In this document: positions 36,869-48,955 of the stretch, piece after piece | Layout of the letters: every line of letters begins with the position of its first letter | Numbering within the stretch: position 1 is the stretch's first letter | Origin: Stomorhina lunata | Lineage: Eukaryota; Arthropoda; Insecta; Diptera; Rhiniidae | DNA: 64,000 nt | Direction of reading: 5' to 3' | NCBI GenBank assembly: GCA_933228675.1 | Contig: OW121741.1 | Span: 118,472,234-118,536,233, forward strand | The notes under the pieces: model-generated | Database searches by the model: none | What the model was told of the DNA's origin: nothing | What the model saw: the letters and a program-made list of their open reading frames with translations, nothing else | Program-made: the position numbers and the translations under genes

Positions 36869-37306
36869 ATTGGATGGCAACTAAAAAACACTTGCTCCCT
36901 TATACACTTGTTTGGCGATTATATGATACAAGCAGAAAAGTACTTGTCATAAAACTACTTGCTGCCTTGTATGCGATTCTCAAAGTTTTACACACCTCAA
37001 GAAAAAAAACACTTGTTGTAAAAACAACTTGCTGCCTTCTCAAGTAAAAACACTTGTTATAAAAACAACTTGCTGCCTCCTATAGACTTCTCAAAAATTA
37101 GACTCTTGAACACAAAGAGACCGTCTATATTTTATGTTCGCCTGATAATTGTTTTGAACATCCAGGTTTTATTTATCACTTTTTTGATATTTATCACAAA
37201 ATTTTTATTTTTTTCCGATTTTTTATTTTTCAGAAATTATTTTTATTAAATTTTAAAAATACCGCTCACGATGTTTACACAACCAGTGCCAGCACACGAC
37301 TTTTTT
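36869..37306 (-). other. 5' UTR of retrotransposon copy 2
   Basis: Matches 22,113-22,550 base for base as far as I can read, including the repeated ACTTGCTGCC blocks on the plus strand and the nine-T run at the 5' boundary. Confidence 0.6.
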
Positions 37307-39699
37307 TTTACTAATTTTGTTGAAAATTTTTCAAAAATTTCCTATTTTTATAGAAAATTTTTCAAAAATGTCCTATTTTTATAGAAAATTTTTCAAAAAT
37401 TCCCTATTTTTATAAAAAAATTTTTCAAAGATTTACTATTTTTATAGGAAATTTTTCAAAAATTTACTATTTTTAAAGGAAAATTTTCAAAAATTTACTA
37501 TTTTTATAGGAAATTTTTCAAAAATTTCCTATTTTTATAGGAAATTTTTCAAAAATTTCCTATTTTTACAGGAAATTTTTCAAAAATTTCCTATTTTTAT
37601 AGGAAATTTTTCAAAAATTTCCTATTTTTATAGAAAATTTTTCAAAAATTTCCTATTTTTATAGGAAATTTTTCAAAAATTTCCTATTTTTATAGGAAAT
37701 TTTTCAAAAATTTCCTATTTTTATGGGAAGTTTTTCAAAAATTTCCTATTTTTATGGGAAATTTTTCAAAAATTTCCTATTTTTATAGGAAATTTTTCAA
37801 AAACTTCCTATTTTTATAGGAAATTTTTCAAAAATTTCCTATTTTTATAGGAAATTTTTCAAAAATTTCCTATTTTTATAGGAAATTTTTCAAAAATTTC
37901 CTATTTTTATAGGAAATTTTTCAAAAATTTCCTATTTTTATAGGAAATTTTTCAAAAATTTCCTATTTTTATAGGAAATTTTTCAAAAATTTCCTATTTT
38001 TATAGGAAATTTTTCAAAAATTTCCTATTTTTATAGGAAATTTTTCAAAAATTTCCTATTTTTATAGGGAATTTTTCAAAAATTTCCTATTTTTATAGGA
38101 AATTTTTCAAAAATTTCCTATTTTTATAGGAAATTTTTCAAAAATTTCCTATTTTTATAGGAAATTTTTCAAAAATTTCCTATTTTTATAGGAAATTTTT
38201 CAAAAATTTCCTATTTTTATAGGAAATTTTTCAAAAATTTCCTATTTTTATAGGAAATTTTTCAAAAATTTCCTATTTTTATAGGAAATTTTTCAAAAAT
38301 TTCCTATTTTTATAGGAAATTTTTCAAAAATTTCCTATTTTTATAGGAAATTTTTCAAAAATTTCCTATTTTTATAGGAAATTTTTCAAAAATTTCCTAT
38401 TTTTATAGGAAATTTTTCAAAAATTTCCTATTTTTATAGGAAATTTTTCAAAAATTTACTATTTTTATAGGAAATTTTTCAAAAGTTTACTATTTTTTTA
38501 GAAAATTTTTCAAAAATTTACTATTTTTTTAGGAAATTTTTCAAAAATTTACTATTTTTTTTAGGAAATTTTTCAAAAATTTACTATTTTTATAGGAATT
38601 TTTTCAAAAATTTCCTATTTTTATAGGAAATTTTTTAAAAATTTACTATTTTTGTAGAAAATTTTTCAAAAATTTACTATTTTTTTAGGAATTTTTTCAA
38701 AAATTTACTATTTTTATAGGAATTTTTTCAAAAATTTCCTATTTTTATAGGAAATTTATTAAAGATTTCCTATTTTTATAGGAAATTTATCAAAAATTTC
38801 CTATTTTTTTAGGAAATTTATCAAAAATTTCCTATTTTTATAGGAAATTTATCAAAAATTTCCTATTGTCATAGGAAATTTATCAAAAATTTCCTATTGT
38901 CATAGGAACTTTATCAAAAATTTCCTATTGTCATAGGAACTTTATCAAAAATTTCCTATTGTCATAGGAAATTTATCAAAAATTTCCTATTGTGATAGGA
39001 AATTTATCAACAATTTCCTATTTTCATAGAAAACTTTTCAAAAATGTCCTTTTTTCAAAAATTTCTTATATTTATAGCAAATTTTTAAAAAATTTCCTAT
39101 TTTTATAGGAAATTTTTCAAAAATTTCGTACTTTTATAGGAAATTTTTCAAAAATTTCCTATTTTTATAGGAAATTTTTCAAAAATTTCCTATTTTTATA
39201 GGAAATTTTTCAAAAATTTCCTATTTTTATAGGAAATTTTTCAAAAATTTCCTATTTTTATAGGAAATTTTTCAAAAATTTCCTATTTTTATAGAAAATT
39301 TTTCAAAAATTTACTATTTTTATAGGAAATTTATCAAAAATTTTCTATTTTTATAGGAAAGTTTTCAAAAATTTCCTATTTTTATAGGAAATTTTTGATA
39401 AATTTCCTATAGGAAATTTAAAATTAGATAAATTTGTCATAGGAAATTTATCAAAAATTTCCTATTGTTATAGGAAATTTGTCAAATATTTCCTATTTTC
39501 ATAGAAAACTTTTCAAAAATGTCCTTTTTTGAAAAATTTCTTATACTTATTGCAAATTTTTAAAAAATTTCCTATTTTTATAGGAAATTTTTCAAAAATT
39601 TCCTATTTTTATACGAAATTTTTCAAAAATTTCCTATTTTAAAACGAAATTTTTCAAAAATTTCTTGTTTTGTTTTTAGAAAATTTTTCAAAAATTTCC
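37307..39699. repeat. Satellite C, array right of copy 2
   Basis: Starts with the same duplication and the same order of variant monomers as 22,551 onward (TTTACAGG, GGGAAGTTTTT, AAACTTCC), then skips to the diverged block at 38,451-39,100 that matches 29,141-29,790 (offset about 9,310). The array is thus about 5.4 kb shorter than its copy 1 counterpart. A second, more decayed version of the GTCATAGG/TTTATC block lies at about 39,400-39,570. The array then fades into unique DNA. Confidence 0.92.
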
Positions 39700-41813
39700 G
39701 TATTATATTATAGTTTTAGTTCATCATATATTCGGGTTTTATCGACTATAATATTTTTTTTGTATAAATTTTGTTCTGGTTATTATTTCTTTCAAAATAA
39801 GTGAAATAAAAGACTGGTTAAAGAAAGTGGGAAAAAATCGTATTTGTTGTTCATTTTGCTTTCAAAGCTCTTTGTTTTTCCGAGAACTTCGCTTATTGAA
39901 TGAACCACTACAAATACTCTTTGACTTATGCACGCACACATACACATTTGTTACACGCATACAGTTTTACAGAATCAATCGTATATTTTCCAGCATCTAC
40001 TTACTTTATTGCAGGGATTTAAATACTGAGATTTTAGAAACTGTGGAGATTTTGTAAAGGAATACAGTGGAAGAAATTACCACTAGAAAATAAATAAAAT
40101 GTGGAAAATAAACAGCAAAATTTTTCAATAAATTCTTGACTTACGCCTTGGATTTACAGAATTTTTTTGAAATTAACCCCCTAATAATAATACTTTTACC
40201 AAAGACTTGCTGTTGTAATTTTGTATGAAAAATTTTCATTGCATAATTTTTTGTTTATAAATTAGGGGGGTAGTAATTTATAGAGCAATGAACCTTAATT
40301 CAAAAATATTTTTTTCAGTGTCTGATTATTTCTTTCTTAGTTAGAAAACATAAACAATATCACTACTACCCTTACCTCGTTAAAAACAGCAACAGTTTCT
40401 ATAGAAACTTTTCCATTTGCTGTTTTGATGTTGTATTTGTTACTTCTTCTTCTTCTGTTGCACATATTGTAATTCCCTTTTTATTAAATCTTCATGAATC
40501 GTTAATGTTTCAATGTTAAATTAAAATTGACATAAAGAAAGCAACGACGTAAAAATAAAACGGTAACAAAACTCTATATAAAATCAAAAAATACAACTAC
40601 ACTCACATATTTACACCATAATAAAGTTAACACATGCAAACAATCACGCATGAAAAATAACGAAACGACAAAAAACTTTGCAATTATTTTTACACCATAA
40701 AACTTACTACCTGCTTATGTATGGGTGAACTAATTTATTGAGTTAATGTTTATTTAGAAAAAATAACAAAATTAAATAATGAAAAGGAAATAAGAATAAA
40801 TAAAATCAAAGTAATTGATTTAAAAGCTTAAGTTTGGTTATAATGAAAAATAAGAAAATTGAAAAAAATTATGTAACAAGATTCATTCAGGTAATAAAAT
40901 TTGACATGTTGCAAAGCAGCGACTAGATAAAAATTGAACATTACGCAAAACAGTTTTGGTCATAGAGTAGTCTCAGTCATAACATGTAATAAACTCTTTA
41001 GAAGCGTTCCAAGAAAATTTGTAAAAATGCGAAAATTAATTGAAATATTCTATGTCGATAAGAAATGTGAATAAGTTTTGCCTTTTAATACATATTTTAT
41101 TCGCAACATCCAAATAAATATAAGTTTGTTTATATATACCTAGATTTTCTACAAATTTTCTCAGGATTCCTACATTTGTTTCCTTTTTGTTGTATTTTTT
41201 TACTTATAACAACTTCTTGTCTGAAAGCCGTAAAGTACCGGTAACAGCCTTTTGTATAGCAAAGAAATAACAACAAACAACTCCTTAGCCGATTTTGACA
41301 TATACACACTATACTCGACAATACCAAGTTGTAGTGTCGCTGGCAGTTTTTCACGGAAAACTTTTACTCTATGCAGGAACTCAAATTAAGAAGATAAGTA
41401 AAAAAATAAACTCATACAACAACAAGTGACAAAAATATTTGTTCCGTCTTTAGTTAATTCAATTTTTGTAAATGTAGTCTCTTCAACACTTTCAACAACT
41501 TAGAGGACTTTTTCTCTGGTGGACAATAAAAAGGAAGAAAATAATTGTAAACAATTTTTACCAAGTTTCTTACTACGTTGAAAATTTTTTTCTTCTGTCA
41601 AACAACCACTTTAGTGTTGCTCTTTTTTTTTAAAAACATGCATTTCGTTAAATATGTCGAAAACATTTAAATGTGTAACTTGTCATCCTTTTAAAGGCGA
41701 GACAAACATTTACCACCCTAATATTAAAAGTTGTTCAAAGGCGAGTGGAAAAAGAACATACCAAGTACGTTTTTCATTCTGTCTCCTATTATAAACTGAA
41801 AAATGGAAAAAAA
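39700..41813. other. Unique AT-rich spacer between oppositely oriented satellite C arrays
   Basis: No gene is supported. Short frames at 39,827-40,057 (+) and 41,130-41,354 (-) have no recognisable domain, no conservation evidence and no plausible context. No transposon ends or RNA genes were recognised. Confidence 0.5.
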
Positions 41814-42103
41814 AAGGAAATTTTTGAAAAATTTCCTACAAAAATAGGAAATTTTTAAAAAAATTGGAATTTTTTTTAAATTTCCTACAAAAGTAGGAAA
41901 TTTTTAAAAAATTTCTTATAAGAATAGGAAATTTTTAAAAAATTTCCTACAAACATAGGAAATTTTTGAAAAATTTCCTATAAAAATATTAATTTTTGAA
42001 AAATTTCATATAAAAATAGGAAATTTTTGAAAAATTTCCTATAAAATTTTAAATTTTTGAAAAATTTCCTATAAAAATAGGAAATTTTTGAAAAATTTCT
42101 TAA
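41814..42103. repeat. Satellite C in reverse orientation, left of copy 3
   Basis: About nine diverged 31-bp monomers reading TTTTTGAAAAATTTCC and CTATAAAAATAGG, the reverse complement of the arrays at 22.5-39.7 kb. The last 16 bp (42,088-42,103, TTGAAAAATTTCTTAA) is the left target-site duplication of copy 3. Confidence 0.88.
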
Positions 42104-43078
42104 GTGGGTGACTGTCGCTCTGATGAAAAATTGGTATCTGCTGGAGTTCCTCAGGGTTCTCTTCTCGGTCCTGTTTTGTACAATATTTTGGTCCATGATA
42201 TTCCAAAGACATCATAGGGTGATCTTCTCTTATCTTATGCAGACGATATACTTATTGCTTCTTCAGGTCCACGGGCAAGAAACATTAATTCAAAAATTAA
42301 TACATATCTTTCGAAATTGGCGGAATTCTTTAATAAGTGGAAGTTACGCCCAAATATTCAAAAATCGACTGCCATTATTATCAAGGGCAGGAGAAAATAT
42401 CTTTATCCAAATAGTAGGAAGTTCATTCCATCCCTTATGGTTGGTAATGAACTTATTACTGTTTCGGATAGGATAAAATATTTGGGCGTAATCTTTCACG
42501 AAAATTTTGAATTTTACCGCCACATCGACTATGTATTACAGCGCACAAAACGCACTTTTGCGATCTATCGAGGCATTCTTGGTAGACAAGGGTGCTTGGA
42601 TAGGAAAGTGGGTCTACTACTCTACAGACAGATTATCCGTGCCCTTATGTCTAATGCCTTTCCAGTTTGGTTCAGAATCTCTTCTGCCCAGATGGAAAGG
42701 CTTAGGGTATGTGAGAGGAAAATCTTGGTAGCTTGTTTGTCCTTAAAACGCAAACAAGGACCTGATGGAATATACAGTAGACCATCTAACAGGTCAGTTT
42801 ATGCGGGGATCAATTTTGATCGTATCGATGGTTACATGATCAGATCGGGCTTGGCATTTCTTGATAAGGCACGTTCTCTCGAGAACGGTCTTGTCCAGGA
42901 ATGTTTTGGCCGCTCTGTTGATGTTGATTCCATTCTTCGAATTCGGTATATGTCTCCGATAGACCTTTTAACGCCAAGAGATGCTAATCTTCTATACCAG
43001 GGTGCAAACCTGATGTTCTATCATCGTAGAATTAGAACTTTAAACATTAATAATACTGTGTACAACACCGCCCAATAG
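42104..43078 (+). pseudogene. Truncated ORF2 fragment (RT motif region to C-terminus) of copy 3
   Basis: Corresponds to about residues 650-973 of the intact ORF2. The frame opens at VGDCRSDEKL, passes GVPQGSLLGP, and is then broken by TAG at 42,215-42,217 within the former KPPEGD segment (here KTS then stop). It resumes in the same frame with SYLMQTIYLLL replaced by the proper SYADD-containing reading, and stays open through 42,317-43,078 to the normal C-terminus. The endonuclease and the N-terminal half of the RT are missing, so it cannot function alone. Confidence 0.9.
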
Positions 43079-43456
43079 GATATTTGTGCAATATATTCTT
43101 CCCTCTTCACCTTTTGTGAATAACTTTCCCTCTATCCTATCTCTATTGTAAATATTTTTCATTTAGTCTTAAGCTATTTTTAAGTAATTATAAGTATAGA
43201 TATAATCATAATTTTTAATAGTATCCTTTTTTCCATTTTTGAGGAACTTTAAATAATATAATATTCAAATAAATTTTGTAACATAATTGTATTACACGTA
43301 ACTTAAATAGTTATTGTGCCATGTAAATATTTATAAAAATGTCTTAGTCCTAGAAAAATACAAATGTATGCAGGGAAATATAATTAGTATTAAAATAGTA
43401 TTAGAAAAACATGTAAAAAAAGGAATTTATGGAAATAAAAAAACTTGAACTTGAAC
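42104..43456 (+). mobile_element. Jockey-type non-LTR retrotransposon, 5'-truncated copy 3
   Basis: 1.35 kb of the 3' part of the same family on the plus strand, beginning inside the reverse transcriptase and ending in AATAAA-like sequence plus CTTGAA repeats. It is flanked by a 16-bp duplication (TTGAAAAATTTCTTAA at 42,088-42,103 and 43,457-43,472). 5' truncation is the usual outcome of incomplete target-primed reverse transcription. It is more diverged from copies 1 and 2 than they are from each other and is an independent insertion. Its orientation relative to the satellite monomer and its 3' junction phase are the same as in copy 1. Confidence 0.93.
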
Positions 43457-45996
43457 TTGAAAAATTTCTTAAAAAAATAATGTTTGAAAAATTTCTTTCA
43501 AAAATAAAAATTTTTGAAAAATTTTCTATTAAATAAAAAAATTTTGAAAAATTTAAAAACAGGAAATTTTTGAAAAATTTCCTATAAAAATATAAAAATT
43601 TTAATCAATTCCCTTTAAAAATATGAAGATTTAAAAAAATTTCCTATTTTTATAGGAAATTTTTGAAAAATTTCCTATAAAGATAGAAAATTTTTGAAAA
43701 AATTCCTATAAAAATAGAAAATTTTTGAAAAATTTGCTATAAAAATAGGAATTTTTTGAAAAATTTGCTATGAAAATAGGAATTTTTTGAAAAATTTCCT
43801 ATAAAAATAGGAAATTTTTGAAAAATTTCCGATAAAAATAAGAAATTTTTGAAAAATTTCCTATTTTTATAGGAAATTTTGAAAAATTTCCTATAAAAAA
43901 AGGAAATTTTTGAAAAATTTCCTATTTTTATAGGAAATTTTTCAAAAATTTCCTATTTTTATAGGAAAAATTTCCTATTTTTATAGGAAATTCCTATTTG
44001 CTATGAAAATAGGAATTTTTGAAAAATTTGCTATGAAAATAGGAAAATTTTGAAAAATTTCCTATAAAAATAGGAAAATTTTGAAATTTTTGAAAAATTT
44101 CCTATAAAAATAGGAAATTTTTCCTACAAAAATAGGAAATTTTTGAAAAATTTCCTATAAAAAAGGAAATTTTTGAAAAATTTCCTATAAAAATAAGAAA
44201 TTTTTGAAAAATTTCCTATAAAAATATAAAAATTTTAATCAATTCCCTTTAAAAATATGAAGATTTTAAAAAATTTCCTATTTTTATAGGTAATTTTTGA
44301 AAAATTTAATATAAAAAAAGGAAATTTTTCAAAAATTTCCTATTTTTATAGGAAATTTTTGAAAAATTTCCTATAAAGATAGAAAATTTTAGAAAAAATT
44401 CCTATAAAAATAGAAAATTTTTGAAAAATTTGCTATAAAAATAGGAATTTTTTGAAAATTTGCTATGAAAATAGGAATTTTTTGAAAAATTTCCTATAAA
44501 ATAGGAAATTTTTGAAAAATTTCCGATAAAAATAGAAAATTTTTGAAAAATTTCCTATAAAAAAAAGTAATTTTTGAAAAATTTCCTATAAAAATAGGAA
44601 ATTTTTGAAAAATTTGCTAATAAAATAGGAAATTTTTGAAAAATTTGCTATGAAAATAGGAATTTTTTGAAAAATTTGCTATGAAAATAGGAAAATTTTG
44701 AAAAATTTCCTATAAAAATAGGAAAATTTTGAAAAATTATCTATAAAAATAGGAAAATTTTGAAAAATTTCCTATAAAAATAGGAAAATTTTGAAAAATT
44801 TCCTATAAAAATAGGAAATTTTTGAAAAATTTCCTATTTTTATAGGAAATTTTTGAAAAATTTCCTATAAAAAAAGGAAATTTTTCAAAAATTTCCTATT
44901 TTTATAGGAAATTTTTGAAAAATTTCCTATAAAGATAGAAAATTTTTGAAAAAATTCCTATAAAAATAGAAAATTTTTGAAAAATTTGCTATAAAAATAG
45001 GAATTTTTTGAAAAATTTGCTATGAAAATAGGAATTTTTTGAAAAATTTCCTATAAATATAGGAATTTTTTGAAAAATTTCCTATAAATATAGGAAATTT
45101 TTGAAAAATTTCCTATAAAAATAGGAAATTTTTGAAAAATTTCCTATAAAAATAGAAAATTTTTGAAAAATTTCCTATAAAAATAGGTAATTTTTGAAAA
45201 ATTTCCTATAAAAATAGGAAAATTTTGAAATTTTTGAAAAATTTCCTATAAAAATAGGAAATTTTTCCTATAAAAATAGGAAATTTTTGAAAAATTTCCT
45301 ATAAAAATAGGAAATTTTTGAAAAATTTCCTATAAAAATAGGAAATTTTTAAAAAATTTCCTATAAAAATAGGAAATTTTTGAAAAATTTCCTATAAAAA
45401 TAGGAAATTTTTGAAAAATTTCCTATAAAAATAGGAAATTTTTGAAAAATTTCCTATAAAAATAGGAAATTTTTGAAAAATTTCCTATAAAAATAGGAAA
45501 TTTTTGAAAAATTTCCTATAAAAATAGGAAATTTTTGAAAAATTTCCTATAAAAATAGGAAATTTTTGAAAAATTTCCTATAAAAATAAAAAATTTTTGA
45601 AAAATTTCCTATAAAAATAGGAAATTTTTGAAAAATTTCCTATAAAAATTAGAAAATTTTTGAAAAATTAAAATAGGAAATTTTTGAAAAATTTTCTATA
45701 AAAATAGGCCATTTTTGTAAAACTTTCCTAGAAAAATATGAAATTTTTGTAAAATTTTCCTATAAAAATAGGAAATTTTTGAAAAATTTCCTATAAAAAT
45801 CTAAAATTTTTAAAAATTTCCTATAAAAATAGGCAATTCTTGAAAAATTTGCTATACAAATAGGAAATTTTTAAAAAAATTAGCTACAAATTTTTTAAAA
45901 ATTTCCTATAAAATAAGAAATTTTTAAAACTGTCCTATAAATATAAGAAATGTTTAAAAAATTTCCTTAAAAGTAGTAAAATTTTGAAAAGTTTTC
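43457..45996. repeat. Satellite C in reverse orientation, right of copy 3, with flipped monomer centres
   Basis: About 80 monomers of 31 bp, reading GAAAAATTTCCTATAAAAAT then AGGAAATTTTT. It is less homogeneous than the main array. At about 43,640, 43,855, 43,915-43,985, 44,280, 44,330, 44,830 and 44,890 the AAAA centre is replaced by TTTT. In some of these units the single G spacer is unchanged, so only the hairpin loop appears inverted. The right side (45,650-45,996) is decayed. Confidence 0.9.
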
Positions 45997-46684
45997 TATA
46001 AAACTAAGAAATTTTTGAAAAAATTCCTATAAAAATAAGAAATTTTTAAAAAATTTTTTAAAAAAATTAGAATTAGAAATTTTTTTTAAACAATAAATTT
46101 TTTTTTAAATTTTGAATAATTTCTTAAGAAATAAGAAATTTATGAAAAATATCTTTAAAAAATAAGAGATTTTTCAAAAATTTCTTTTACAAATAGGAAA
46201 TTTTTAAAATTTTCCTGTAAAAATAAGATTTTTTTTAAATTTCATATAAAAATTAAACATTTTGAAAAATTTCATTTAAAAATAAAAAAATTTTATTTTT
46301 CAAAATTAAATTATCTTTAAAACTTTTCTTTTAACTTTGTTATAAAACTAAGAAATTTTTGAAAAAATTCCTATAAAAATAAGAAATTTTTAAAAAATTT
46401 TTTAAAAAAATTAGAATTAGAAATTTTTTTTAAACAATAAATTTTTTTTTAAATTTTGAATAATTTCTTAAGAAATAAGAAATTTATGAAAAATATCTTT
46501 AAAAAATAAGAGATTTTTCAAAAATTTCTTTTACAAATAGGAAATTTTTAAAATTTTCCTGTAAAAATAAGATTTTTTTTAAATTTCATATAAAAATTAA
46601 ACATTTTGAAAAATTTCATTTAAAAATAAAAAAATTTTATTTTTCAAAATTAAATTATCTTTAAAACTTTTCTTTTAACTTTGT
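45997..46684. repeat. 344-bp direct tandem duplication of decayed satellite C edge
   Basis: 45,997-46,340 and 46,341-46,684 are the same sequence, starting TATAAAACTAAGAAA and ending CTTTTAACTTTGT. I saw no clear differences apart from possible poly-T length. The unit itself consists of very degenerate satellite C, so this is a recent local duplication at the array edge, or an assembly artefact. Confidence 0.9.
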
Positions 46685-48955
46685 TATAAAAATTTAAGTT
46701 TTGCTGTTGTTTGATGATAGTGTTACTGATTCTTTTATAAATGATTATAACCATTTAAATAGAAAATGAAAAAAATTTAGATTATTCACTCATTCATTGA
46801 GTCAGTAATTTACTTAGACTTTTGTTCCATCTTTCATTTATTCAATTCATTTAGTTATATTGAAGTGTATAATTTTTTCTCTGACAATTCTGCTGCCTTT
46901 ACTTCAACTGCTGTTGAAGGGTTTTTACAGGCGCGCAATAAATGAATGAATTTAAAAGCAGTTGCTGCTAAATATTTTCTGTTGCTACTGTTATTGCCAG
47001 TTGCTGGTTATTAGATGAATGGCATTGACTGGAGTGTCATGTTGTTCAGTTCATTTGAAAAAAAAAAGTTTACTTTTATAATTGTGAAAGAGTTGCTGCT
47101 AAAAGTTAGGGTATTTTTTCCATTTTTTACTTTCGGTTGGTTGAACTATTGCAGAAGCTGTATATATAAAAACTTTTCTCATTAAACTTAATTATTGTCA
47201 TGCATTAAAAAGTGCGTGAAAATTTATGCCACCGAAGACTTGTCACATTTGCATTTAGAACAAATTTTCTAACATCTATTAACAGCAAGAGGGTGTTGAA
47301 AGGGGGTGATAGTACAGTCAGCGACAAGGCTCTTTGGGTAATGAATGAATAATTTCAAATACTTTAAGTAATATATCAAAGACGACAGGAGGATGACCTA
47401 CTTTAATTTGTCAAATATCTCCTGAAATGGTTATATAAAAGAAAATTCAATTTGTAGAAAATATAAGTACTAATATATAATAATTTTTGATATTAAAATT
47501 TATCAAACTTTACATCTCCCAAGTCCAAATCTACTTTTATGGTTTTACATTAAATCATAAATTAAAATTTTTATTAGACATTTATTAAATTTCTTCTTTA
47601 TAGGGAATTTATTAGTAGCATAAACCCTTTTATTTCTCTAATCCATGAATTTCCTCTTCATTGTCTCTGGTACTAACTGCCAACTACTTTTCTAATAGAG
47701 TATAAAAATTCATGAGGATTTTAATAATAATGCCTTGGATATGAACTATGAAATAAAATGAGTTGATTTAGTTTATGGAAATTGTTTATGAGTTGGTCAT
47801 AAAATAAAAAAAAAAAAAACGAAAAGAAAATATTAAAATTTATATGAAAAGATGACAGGCAATCATGTTATAAATTATTAAAATGGGAGTTAGGAAAGTT
47901 TTTAATAAAATTAAATATTTGACTTTGGAAATAAGGAAAAGAGACTTATTTGTAGAAATGCTATATATTTATAAATGGTAAAGTTTTGATAAAAAGATAA
48001 CATTTGAAATTATCTGTATGGTTCTAGTTCACGTTTGTCTTTGTTATTGTTATTTTGAGCCAGTCTGTTAATAGACTTCTTTGGTAAATATCAGGTAATT
48101 TAAACTTAATTATAAAATAACACAAATGTAACCAGCCAACACTTTCGCTAACCTACCAAACAAACAGTTTCATATTATAAGGATGAGGCATCAGAATAGT
48201 TTCAACACTTTTTTGGGCATATATTTTCTTGCAACATCATGTATGTTATTGCAACATCATATACATATGCACTTTGTCATACTTTGAATTTTTGAAATAC
48301 TTTTTTTTGTTGGTTTTGCAAAGTGGTTAGCCAGTACAAAAAAAAACTATAAACATAGATACTTTGTTTTACAATGTATTCTTGTATAATGATTATGATG
48401 TTGGCTGCTGCATGTATCTATTACAAGTTGCTACATATTATGTTGTACTGCTCCATTTGTGAGTTAGTATGTTTTGTACTTTTATGCTTCTGTCTGAAAG
48501 CTAAAATGACAACTCATAATAATGAGGAGTAGCTTTATGTAGTCGATTTTTTTTATTGTAGTACAGTGTAGAAAGCAGTAATGCTTCAATTCCTGTAAAA
48601 AAGGTTTTAAAATATTTCTTAAATTGGCATAAACATTCAAACACTGGCTTATACAAAACCACTCGAGTGATTTTTAAGCCTCTTTCTTTTTGGCAACAAC
48701 ACAATTGTGTTCAACGATAAAACTAATTTGTACGGCTTGACTCTGGTTTAGATCGTGGAACTTAATAGAACATTTTTGTAAGGCTATTTTAAGACTAATG
48801 TCCATAAGGCAAGCCCGTTTGAAATTATTATAAAGAAATGACCCGATATATGATACTCGGTCTTAAAGCATTGAATTTTTATTTTAATTAACAAAATTTA
48901 TGGAAATTTATAAATTTCTTCATAAAAATAAGGCGAAATGTCCAAAATAACTTTT
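46685..48955. other. Unique AT-rich DNA, no gene supported
   Basis: No domain-bearing frame, RNA gene or transposon end. The minus-strand frame at 48,501-48,704 has no support. A small ATTCATT/ATTCA-rich patch lies near 46,785-46,850. Confidence 0.5.

Larger units (their letters stand above)
32107..37306 (-). mobile_element. Jockey-type non-LTR retrotransposon, full-length copy 2 (duplicate of copy 1)
   Basis: About 5.2 kb and nearly identical to copy 1; I noted about a dozen differences, mostly in ORF2 and the 3' UTR. The right flank repeats copy 1's right flank including the private variants. The left flank is ordinary satellite C joined at TTTTTCAA, not the 122-bp duplication. It is therefore best explained as a segmental duplicate of copy 1 (offset 14,756-14,757 bp) created by exchange within the satellite, not a second retrotransposition. 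The tail has fewer CTTGAA units and a small difference near the AATAAA-like run. Copy 2 shares IQKST and DYVLQ with copy 3, where copy 1 has IHKST and DYILQ, so copy 1 carries some newer changes. Confidence 0.92.

Noticed and set aside
32107..37306. Copy 2 as an independent retrotransposon insertion supporting site specificity and conserved UGA codons
   Set aside because: Its right flank and nearly all of its sequence duplicate copy 1, so it is a segmental duplicate and must not be counted twice.
41130..41354. 74-codon minus-strand frame with several cysteines
   Set aside because: Cysteine spacing matches no known zinc-binding pattern, and there is no start context or homologous copy in the window.
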